Shown here: piece by piece, positions 23,901 to 33,000 of the stretch
Layout of the letters: every line of letters begins with the position of its first letter
Position numbering within the stretch: the stretch's first letter is position 1
DNA from: Membranipora membranacea
Taxonomy: Eukaryota > Bryozoa > Gymnolaemata > Cheilostomatida > Membraniporidae
Direction: 5' to 3'
Assembly (NCBI GenBank): GCA_914767715.1
Contig: OU612073.1
Location: 6,014,001 to 6,078,000 of the forward strand
Length of the DNA: 64,000 bases
The notes under the pieces: model-generated
What the model saw: only the letters and a program-made list of their open reading frames with translations
What the model was told of the DNA's origin: nothing
Database searches by the model: none
Position numbers and translations under genes: made by a program

Positions 23901-26900
23901 GTTCAATCGCATAATCAGCAGACACAACAGCCGGAAGAATTTGACCTTGACCCACAGAATACAAACATTTCAGTGGCAGATCTTTTGATAATGCAGTCCA
24001 GTTTTGATAGTGAGTGTTTAGTCCGTAATGTTACTGTCAGAATTTACTTATCAGTGACCTTAGCCTGACCACCATCATCACCATTACCACCATCACAACC
24101 ACCATCATCACCACCATCACCACCACTACCATCACCGCGACCGTCATCACCATCACAACCATCACTACCATCACCACCACAATCACCACCACCACCACCA
24201 CAATCACCACCATCACCACTACCACCACCACCACTACCACCATTATCACCATCACCACGACCATCACCACCACCACCACCACTATCACCACCATAACCAC
24301 CACCATCACCATTATCACCATCACCACGACCATCACCACCATAACCACTACCATCACCACTACCATCACCACCACCACACTCACCACCATCAACACCATC
24401 ACCACAACCACCACCACCACCACTACAATCATCACCACCACCATCATCACCACCACAATCATCACTACCACACTCACCACCACACTCACCACCATCATTA
24501 AAATGACAATTACCATGCCCATTACTGCTACAATTACTGTTACAACTACTGCTACAATTACCCTTACCATTGCCCACAAAGGTAGGCAATTGTAATGAGA
24601 AGTGTCGCTTTGTTCTAGGTTTTGCATCTCCAAGAAGTCCAGTTCTAGGTTCACCGTTTATAAGAGCTGTGGTACTCACATTTCATAAAATGGCTAGCCA
24701 GTATGATGTGGGCTCTATGAGTGATGTGGTAAGTAAAAGTAATGCCTAATCTTACAGATAGTATATTATTATGGACAGTAAAATGAGAGCAATGTTTTCT
24801 CTGTTGAAAAATGTATTACTAGATAGTCTTGATAGTCTTGAGCAGTCATCTTGGCAGATGTGCTTCAAGCATACACATCTCTTATAAACTGTGATAAAAA
24901 GTAGCAGTGTGATAAGATACTCAGTTATTTAAAGTCAAAAATGCTCAGTTGCAGTTATCTCCTCCTTACTTTTCTAAAAGCTATCTCTTTCCTACAGCTT
25001 TTAATTCAGAATAACCACAGTTGGTCACCTGGATCGTTAGTCAATCAGCTAACTATTCATTTATCTTTTTCTGCAAAAAACTCCAAATCTGACAAAAAAT
25101 CTCCAAGTTCGTGTTTTTCTGTTTGGGCAGAACTACACTTCGACATGGTAACTCACAGAGATCTGGTTTTTTTTGGAGCATCAGTTCATCACATTATCTA
25201 AATGAGCTTTTGAGGGCATGTTTGAAATATTTATTTCATCCATCAGTGCAGTGGCAATGTTGCTCAAGGCAGTGCAAAGAGCCTATATATTTGTAGTTTC
25301 TATGCCATTGTGTACAGTTTCAAACAAATTCTAATTGCCTTTTATCAAAGGAGTGGAGCAATTTACAAATGACAATGGAGATGCTATACTGAACTTAAAC
25401 AAAAGAATCTTTCTGTTGGTTGATATAAGTTTTCAGTATAGATCGTGGTGACCCATCAGTCACCCATCAAATTCTATCAGAATGACTATGGACCTCAAAA
25501 TAATTAATATTATTAATATTCCGAAACATGGTTTGGATTTGGCTTTTTTCGTGGATAATGTTCAATGATAGCATTTTCAAACTACACCCAAATGTTTGAG
25601 TTTAAATTTTACTCGAATGTCATCCCAATATTTTTATTATTGAAACACACTAATGTAACTATGCTGGATGCGTATAGGATTATGATAACTGTGTGTCTGT
25701 AGGGCTCACCCTTAATAACACACATGATATTCTATGTGAAATATTCTGCTGCATTTTCAGTGAGCTGGTTTCTGTATGTTTGACCTTGGTGTTTCTATCA
25801 CCATTAAGGAATTGCAGTCCTGAAATAACCATTGACAGCATTCATGTTACGGTTGAATTTGTACATTTGTTTAAAAATCGTGCCCTGGGACTGCATCTAT
25901 ACTGCAACAAGTTATAATGTTGTTATTTTTGAGGATTCGGTTAGCCAAACAGGTGGGCTGCCTCAATAAACAACAAATCTGAGATGGCCTCCAAACAAAA
26001 TTGGATGCAATTCTTCACGCAGTGCATTGAAACTATCCAAGTACAATTGAGACCTCTGCTGGATGAAGATATCGGTTAGAGCAATTACAGACATTGTTTT
26101 CTCAGAGTAAATTTTCTAATCCCTCAAGAAAATCTTATTTGTAAACAACCAGTGTATTGCAGTCCCTGTGTTTCATTACAGGGAAAGAATTTGTTACTGT
26201 TGTGCCTTGTTTATCTTTTCCAAAGGATTTAAAGGCAATGTAATTTTAGAATATCTAAACCTGAGGATTACCTTTGTGTCTCAAGACTTGTTGCTTCCTA
26301 TGATATTTATGTGTTATAGCATTATTACATCAGATTAAAATTGAAGGTTGAATTAAATCAGATGTCTTGTCGCAAGCAACATCCTGGAGCATAGGCGGCA
26401 AAATTTGTTGCCTTAGTGGCCAGGCCGCAATATCTGCGCCAGGTTGCTCTCTGTTTGCAGGCAGGTCGGAGCACACCTGGGTTCCAATAGCCCAGTGCTA
26501 GATAATTTGTAATCCTGCTCAGTCCAAATATATTTTCCAACCAGCATTCCAAGCCCGAAACCCCAGTTCTGATACAAAAAATTTAGCCCATATTGAGTGC
26601 CCCGTTTTTTTATACCAATTTTATTGCATCTAAAATATCATATCATATTATGTTGAATCAATAGGCTTTAGTGGCTGGCTACTCATATATTTACATTTTT
26701 GCAATCGACCATGACACCTTGTCGACATTCAATTATCCACACTCTCTTTACTCAACAAAAACATGGTCCATGCTTCTAAAAAGTTATACAGTGTTGCGAT
26801 CACTTCACTCTTGGTTAGCCGGGTAAACCTTCTTCCGGGAGTTATTGCACAATCAAGTAGAGGGTGCCCTGGGACTGCATCTATACTGCAACAAGTTATA

Positions 26901-29071
26901 ATGTTGTTACTTTTGAGGATTCGGTTAGCCAAACAGGTGGGCTGCCTCAATAAACAAAAAATCTGAGATGGCCTCCAAACAAAATCTGAAGCAATTCTCC
27001 ATGCGGTGCATTGAAACGATCCAAGTACAATTGAGACCTAAGCTGGATGAAGATATCAGTTAGAGCAATTACAGACATTGTTTTCTCACAGTAAATTTTC
27101 TAATCCCTCAAGAAAATCTTATTTGTAAACAACCAGTTGTATTGCAGTCTCTGTGTTTCATTACAGGGAAAGAATGTGTTACTGTTGTGCCTTGTTTATC
27201 TTTTCCAAATGATTTAAAGGCAATGTAATAGAATATCAAAACCTGAGGATAACCTTTGTGTCTCAAGACTGATTAAAATTGAAGGTTGATTTAAATCAGA
27301 TGTCTTGTCACAAGCCACATCCCGGAGCATAGGCGGCGAAATTCGTTGCCTTAGTGGCTAGGCCACAATATCTGCGCCAGGTTGCTCTCTGTTTGCAGGC
27401 AGGTCGGAGCACACCTGGGTGCTAACCAAAGCCCAGTAGATGATGGACCGCAGACACATTTGATATGAGGCCCTTTCGATAAATTTAAGGTTCAATGATT
27501 GCACAGACCAAGGGTACATTGTGGCAGCATCATTCAAGGATTGTGATAGTTAATCTTATTGTAAAAACTGCCACAATACTGCCTTCATAGCTATACCCAC
27601 CGTATCAATTTAGCTAGGATAGTTAGGTGTAATTTAAGCATAAAACTTCATGTCTAATTATGTAGTAAGGCTGTACAAAGAGAAATTTTTACGGGAGAGC
27701 CTGCATATTCTATTTTTTACTGTAATCAAAAACTTTGAATTCAGTTCATTCTCCGGAACCCTATAATTGTGACAAATAGATGAAAGGAGTTTTTGGCATC
27801 AAGCTTCCCATAACTTTCCCCTTGACGCAAAGCTCGCAGGTACCTTGACCAAGGAGTAAAAAACTCTTTCCTTGACTATTGTTAAATAATTTACTCTGAA
27901 TCCCTTTACTCTGTGAAGCAGTCTATCCACATGCTTGAAACTAAAATGTTTTACACAGATAGATAGATGGGGTGATAACTCTATACTGCAAATGAGCCAC
28001 CAAATTTCAGCAATAAGAGAAGACAACTTCTTAGCCCAAGATTTGCCCAAACTGACATTAATGAACTGAGTACTTGATGCTGTCATCTGTTTGATTTGAT
28101 GAAAGTGTCTTTTTATTATTTTGATAAGCCGTATTTGCCAATGTGTGGTCCTTTGAAAATGTTTCAAAAGTAAACTCTGTAAGCATCGATTTCGTTAACC
28201 ATCTAGGAACAGAGACAATTGGAAGACAGCTATTACGAAACATCGTTATTAGAATTCTGATTTAGCCATGTTCTGGATGTGCTTTCTTCATTAGGTCAGG
28301 GAAGCTGTTAGCCTTTACAGTGCAGAGCGATCCAATGAAATCATGCAGTCCTGCCCTCCCTCAGAGCGCCACAGAGCCTTTATAGCACAAATGCCTAAGA
28401 GTATATGTACTTTCACTGGTCTTCGAAAGCTGTACCTCCGTTCAAGTGATCTAAGTGATCAAACTCAGAGTCAAGCGCAGGATGAAACAGAAAGTGATGA
28501 AATCACAAGAATTCAATGGCTGCCAGGTAAAATCTCGATTAACTTTGTAACACCACTATGCTGTTTGTTAGTTGCTTTCTCTCAACAAACTAGTACTCCC
28601 CCTCTCATGGAATCCAAAACTTGTATGTCAACAAGTGGCCAACTAGTCAGTTAAAGCAGATAATGCATTCCTGCATTAATTTTCCGATAACAATGTTCAT
28701 CCAAGCTGGTCCCTTCGTTGAGTACAGTTGGCTTTATGTTGCTTTTCTGGTACATGGATGACATTACTTCCCCTTCATATATGACTTCCACCTGTTTGTA
28801 ATGGTTCATTAAACTTTGTACCGATGGCCCTCTAAAAATAAGGAGAATGTCATACTAGACTCTAGGAGATATCTTCCTGTCAACAAGGTCAGACAGCTCT
28901 ACAGCACATAATGCTCCCTTCACTGAAAAATGTTTTGATAAATTATGTTTTCTTCTGATCTCAGATATGGAGACAGAATGGAGGACAGAGGGAGTGAGGT
29001 CTGGAGCTCGTTTTCTCCGGTGGAAAGTAGAGAGAATACCTGCTGGCAACTCCTCAGCCGGTCCAGCCTAG
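14985..29071 (+). CDS. LRR-Roc-COR-caspase fusion protein
   Basis: Fifteen exons: 14985-15292, 15757-15897, 16201-16332, 16597-16773, 18063-18206, 18390-18527, 19505-21528, 21800-21919, 22128-22309, 22731-22916, 23363-23603, 23779-24009, 24619-24728, 28295-28526 and 28965-29071. They total 4473 nt (1490 residues) and keep frame at every junction. An in-frame TAG directly precedes the ATG. Order: unknown N-terminal region (1-102), about ten LRRs (103-440), Roc GTPase (about 450-660), COR (about 690-960), linker, caspase p20 (1123-1264; His1219, Cys1262), acidic linker (1265-1341), p10 (1342-1425), short tail. ROCO proteins use the Roc-COR unit as a GTP-dependent dimerisation switch; caspases are activated by induced proximity. 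It is therefore plausible (inference) that LRR ligand sensing drives caspase activation. The main uncertainty is whether one transcript really spans the Roc-COR to caspase junction. Confidence 0.85.
15757..18527 (+). CDS. Five phase-2 LRR exons of the ROCO-caspase gene
   Basis: Exons 15757-15897, 16201-16332, 16597-16773, 18063-18206 and 18390-18527 are 141, 132, 177, 144 and 138 nt, all multiples of three and all bounded by phase-2 introns. Each encodes about two leucine-rich repeats of 23 residues (for example SLKALDLGGNHFSKGLPGSV, then SLTDLNLVSCGLRDLPAR). Most end in a LPAR or LPQR-type motif right at the donor. The exon at 16597 is longer and ends in a less typical NPAQRKCYDK. Symmetric exons of one repeat period can be duplicated or skipped without breaking frame. 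Confidence 0.85.
16882..17266. mobile_element. MITE, full-length copy
   Basis: The ends are inverted copies of each other: TTAAAGGACAACCAAGGTTT at the left and AAACCTTGGTTGCCCTTTAA at the right. The element is 385 bp, without coding capacity, inside the intron after the third LRR exon. A truncated relative at 54899-55236 in the cortactin gene shares the internal GTGCATTACACGATGCAAAA region. Confidence 0.85.
18561..18790 (+). repeat. tRNA-derived SINE, longest copy
   Basis: It starts GGAGTAGGAGGTAGCTCAGC with box A (TAGCTCAGCTGGTTAGAG, from 18573) and box B (GGTTCGAATCT, 18626). The body carries GTGTGCTCCAACCTGCCTGC, GCGGCCTAGCCCTTGTGGCA and a final ATGCTCCGAGATGGCGAG. It is the most complete copy here, in the intron before the Roc-COR exon. 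The intact internal promoter suggests relatively recent activity. Confidence 0.9.
19505..21528 (+). CDS. Roc-COR exon (last LRRs, GTPase, COR)
   Basis: A single 2024-nt exon, unusual in this gene of short exons. It begins with the last LRRs (LENLRDLDIGGS, then LNKLECLNLASLG). It then gives the Roc P-loop GSTMAGKTS (residues about 456-464), the switch II-like DFGG (508) and THMD (577), which replaces NKxD as is usual in Roc domains. The COR part follows, with LPFILLQAVLDAFPDD and the later LPLRVAIIFIGLPPPPYVYH segment typical of COR C-terminal halves. There is no kinase domain, so this is not an LRRK-type protein. The architecture up to here resembles MFHAS1/MASL1 or the Roc-COR part of DAPK1. 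Confidence 0.9.
22731..28526 (+). CDS. Caspase domain exons of the ROCO-caspase gene
   Basis: p20 exons are 22731-22916 and 23363-23603, the linker exon is 23779-24009, and p10 exons are 24619-24728 and 28295-28526. p20 begins GRALIISNKYLVTDHRTGSD, with the RTGSD arginine that lines the S1 pocket in caspases. It contains the catalytic SHG and ends KPKLIIIQACSGG, so His and Cys are present but the usual QACRG is QACSG. p10 has SPRSPVLGSPFIRA, matching the WR...GSWFI region whose arginine also binds P1 Asp. It ends FTGLRKLYL like the usual KELYF end. The roughly 77-residue linker is rich in Ser, Gln and acidic residues with possible Asp cleavage points (EEFDLDP, SVAD). The P1-Asp pocket points to a true caspase and not a paracaspase or metacaspase. 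Confidence 0.9.
24066..24500. repeat. CAC/CAT trinucleotide microsatellite, about 435 bp
   Basis: An imperfect array of CAC, CAT, TAC and CAA triplets. It lies in the intron between the caspase linker exon and the first p10 exon, starting about 55 bp after the donor at 24010. The long open frames seen in it on the minus strand are artefacts of the triplet repeat. Confidence 0.95.
25881..26496. repeat. Direct repeat copy 1 (616 bp) in p10 intron
   Basis: It runs from TGCCCTGGGACTGCATCTAT to the CCCAGT at 26496 and is repeated in the same orientation at 26865-27437. Its right end (about 26368-26496) is the body of the tRNA SINE in minus orientation, without the tRNA head. So the repeat is a composite of unknown sequence plus a 5'-truncated SINE. 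No coding capacity. Confidence 0.9.
26865..27437. repeat. Direct repeat copy 2 (573 bp) in p10 intron
   Basis: The second copy of the 25881-26496 block. It is about 90-95 percent identical by eye but lacks a stretch of roughly 40 bp present in copy 1 at about 26290-26335. The two copies are separated by about 370 bp of unrelated DNA. The 3.5-kb intron holding them splits the p10 subunit. Confidence 0.9.
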
Positions 29072-30068
29072 ATAGCGGAATGTATTATCATCAGATGAGA
29101 CACAATTTTGGAAACTAGGTCACTAATATATGTCTTTTCAAGAGAACCATGCATGATATACGATTGTTATCTGATTAGTGTCCACTCCAATGTCGCGTTC
29201 GAGCTGTATAGTAGTATTACTCAAAATGCCTTGAAATCAAGGCTACACCTTCCACACCTTCCAAGCCTAGCTAGACATTTATTATAAAAATAATATATGA
29301 AATTACTTGAACTGGGGAAAAACCAGCCAAGAAATATTAGGTTGTTTTCTTCTCCCTTCTCCCAGTATTGAACATGTTGGGCCTTTACATATTATCGTTT
29401 TTGACGAATTTATTTATCCTATATATTGACACTGTATATATTTTTATGCATTGGCATGATATTATTTTAATATCTATCATCGTTCCTACCTAATGCATAA
29501 TATAATATTCACCGTGATTAAGGGAAATTCCATGCTAAGCTTGTCTCACCTGTTACCATGCAATCCAAATGCCAACAATCATGTTTATGCGTCATTTTAT
29601 ATTGATTATTGCTTGATTAATGATGCAGCATTGAAGAAGCTGGCGATTTTGGTTTTTGGTTAAAGGAGGATTTCACATTAATTACCAAAGGCATAAACTA
29701 AGTCGAGAGCTATTTTCAGAATATTGTTATTCAGTCTTTTTTAGATTTATTTATATTGTTTAAATCACTTATATATATATATATCTTGATATCAATATGG
29801 ATATGCTGTTGTTCGCTTCATAAACAAACATGAATAGTTGTTCGGTCCAGCCGTATACATATATTATAGATATTATAATGAAATATATAAAAGTATTCAC
29901 ATGATTTATGTTATGTGGAAATAACCGATCATTATGAGCATTAGTGAGCAAGTCTAAAACAAAATAAACATTTGTTAATTGGTAAAAATGGACGGAATTC
30001 TATCTCAATATCGTAAACAATGCTTTGGAACAAACAAAATTTTTTATTTGTGTTGGTCAGCTAAAAAA
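29072..30068. other. Convergent intergenic region, no gene seen
   Basis: AT-rich DNA between the 3' ends of the ROCO-caspase (plus) and the kinesin (minus). It has TA dinucleotide runs near 29770 and no convincing exon. Both 3' UTRs should lie here. Confidence 0.5.
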
Positions 30069-33000
30069 TCAGTTGTTGCAAAAAATATAGCATATTCTGC
30101 TGGTATGTTGCAAGTTCATCAAAGTTAGACTTCTCACCAGAACTTGCGTTTCTGATGGGTGGGGAGGGGGGAAGAGGACAACTCCGAGTTGTAAAAACGT
30201 TATCAGTTGGATGTCAGGTCAAGGGGTTAGAGGAACTAACTCCTTGGTCAGCCTGAACAATGATAACCCTATGAAAGAATTTAAGAGTTTATATACGTAG
30301 CTGAGATTGTTGGAAGTTTGTAAGTGTCAGTAAGCAGGATCAAGACACATCAGAGTGTTCTATTTACCTCCAGCCATTGAGAGCGCATCATTTAAACCAG
30401 CTGTCTCTGTAATGATAAAGGTTAAAGGTTGAAGGTGGTTATGCTGATGAACATCGATATATCACACCTGGATCTTGCTTGGGATTCAGGCCCACAATTT
30501 ATTGGTTGTGTTTGATATTGCTTATTTGGGGTTATCTACTCGTGTACCACTATTGTCTATTGATGAATAGACCCATGCGATTGTGATTTGGTTTTGTTCT
30601 GATGGGTTTTGTTGTGTTGTTGTGCGCAACCTGAGTAGATAAATCCAAATGATGGACTGGACTGTCTAACCTCGATCTAGTAATGATATCTTAAGCAATG
30701 AGTTCTGAAAGTGTTGGTGATTTCAGTTTAGTACTTCATCTAATCTACAGCTTCCCAATTTAAATTCAACACTCTTCACCTCATGGCCCCGTCATGAATA
30801 TCATATGAACTGAAGTTTGTTCAGCAGTTAGTTAGAAGAAAGTGAATATCTGCTCCCAATTTGCATGCAGCGCATGGATGTTTGGACACCAGTATGTATG
30901 TAACTAAACCAAGTTTGATCCAATTTGCCTGCATTCGAAGTTGCTTCCCCTCCACTGGTCACACCGCAGGCCTTTATGCCAATGGAACGGGAGCAACTGG
31001 AATGCAGGCAAATTAGATCAATCTTGTTCTAGTCTGTAACCGCTGTGGTGTGATTGGGGAAATCAAAGAAGAAATTACAGACACAACAATAGAGATTAAG
31101 GTCACCAATCGAACTTGTCGACCACTATAGTGAGGATCAGGTTATAGCAGTTAAGACCGCTGATATATTATATATATATACTTTTTTATTGTCGATCTAC
31201 AATAATCTTTAGGAATGTTTTTCATACTTTTTGTTTTATCATATTATTATTTTATATTATAATACATACTATTCATATTAACAGTTGAGACTGTTTCAAA
31301 TTAGAACTAACCTTTTCTGAGATTAGCATTTTCCTCCATTAGCTCGTTATTACGTGAGGACAGGAAGACAGCATCTTGTATGGAGTCATCTAAGAGCTCT
31401 CTGTATCTCTTCTCTAAAGCCATCTTCTGTTTGTCAAACACCTCACGGTAGTTCCTGAAAGTCTACAATCACACAAGTGTTGCGAATTTGAAATTTATTG
31501 AAGTGTGAAATGAGTTTATTTTTTATTTGTTTATTTGAAGTTTGTTTATGGGTGGTGAGGGCAATATGAGTGGTGAGCACACTGATGACGTGATATACAT
31601 TGCATGTTTGTCTTTGATCAATAGAGTGTGAACTTATTCGCTTAGCATGTGTACCATCAGAAGGAATTCGGTGTGAGGATCAGAGGTCAATTTTACTAGT
31701 ACGGGGCGGTACTCTTTTTAAATTGACTCTAACGATCAGAGACACGCATGGTAATAGTATAGTCTCGATGTCAGTGTGTTTTGTCTATGGTGTGGGCGAT
31801 GAGGGTAACATGTTAAACATAGTATCTCTCTAAAAGTTCTCCTATTTTTGAGAAATCTTCTACTAGCCGCCTAATTTTATTTTCACCTTCAGCAGCGATA
31901 TTTGCCCGAGGCAAAAGCTGTTTATGGATGGCCATTTAGCAATTTCAACAATATATATATATATATACATACTGTACAATCATCTTGTTGAAAGTTTTTC
32001 ATGCAGTGACAGATAAAATTCCTTAAAATTAAAGAATAGGGGAGAGACTAGTATTATCTTAGTAAAGCATTCTGTTTACTGGCGCATGTTGACTATTGGG
32101 TTTTTTAACATGATTGTATTATGTTTATTGGAATTTTTTTTAGGCTAACCTGGAAATGTTGCATCTGTTGTTTCTCCAGCTCGACGTTGAACTGTTTGTA
32201 CATCTCGTCTATAGCTGACTGAAGTTTGGCCTTCTCTTGTTTCAGAACCTGAATCTGCAATGAGTTGATAAACAACTGGTGAAGAAAATGAAATGCATTC
32301 ACCTTTTAATAGAAGGATAGTATTAATCTTCTGATGAGAAAATTTCATTCTTTGATAGGACATAATCTTGCACACATTTACGACACATTGATTTAGATAT
32401 AATTGTTAGGTTGGTTTTCAAGCGATAGAAGAGGCTGTATAGCACAGCAAGAAAGGCGATCCTGAGGCATCTAAATAGGCTAGATTGAAATTGAACAAAC
32501 CCTTTTAGTATCTGAGACTTAATCCTTGACAAAATTTATCTAGTTTGGCATACGGCTTGTTGCATGGGACATTACACCAAACCTATTGAAAAGTTGTATA
32601 CTGTCTTGTCTAAGATTTACCTGCAGACTAGTGACAGGCTTATCGTGTTCCAGCTCTGCTATTTTGGTCTCTAGTTCAGCATACTCCTGAGCTGAGTGAG
32701 TCTTCCCTTCCGCTGCCCTCAGCTAGTATAATAAAACATAACATAGTGATTATCACAGGAGAGTGTCAGAAGTATGGGAAATGATTAATATCCAGAAGTG
32801 TTACTGAATATGTGGTCACAAATGGCAACTGTCTCCTAGTGTGTTATGCGAGGACAACTATGATAAATCAAAGCATTTGAAATTGACATCTATGTTGGAA
32901 AGTGGTCTACGAGCAAGTATCAGTGACAGATTAGCAACAATGGTAGACTGTTAATCTGTAATCAATCTCAGAGACATTATGTGCCGTAAGTTACCCACCT

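Noticed and set aside
24037-24679. Two long minus-strand open frames (about 205-211 codons) rich in Val/Met or Gly/Asp
   Set aside because: They are produced by the CAC/CAT triplet array, which has no stops in these frames. There are no splice sites or non-repetitive coding sequence.
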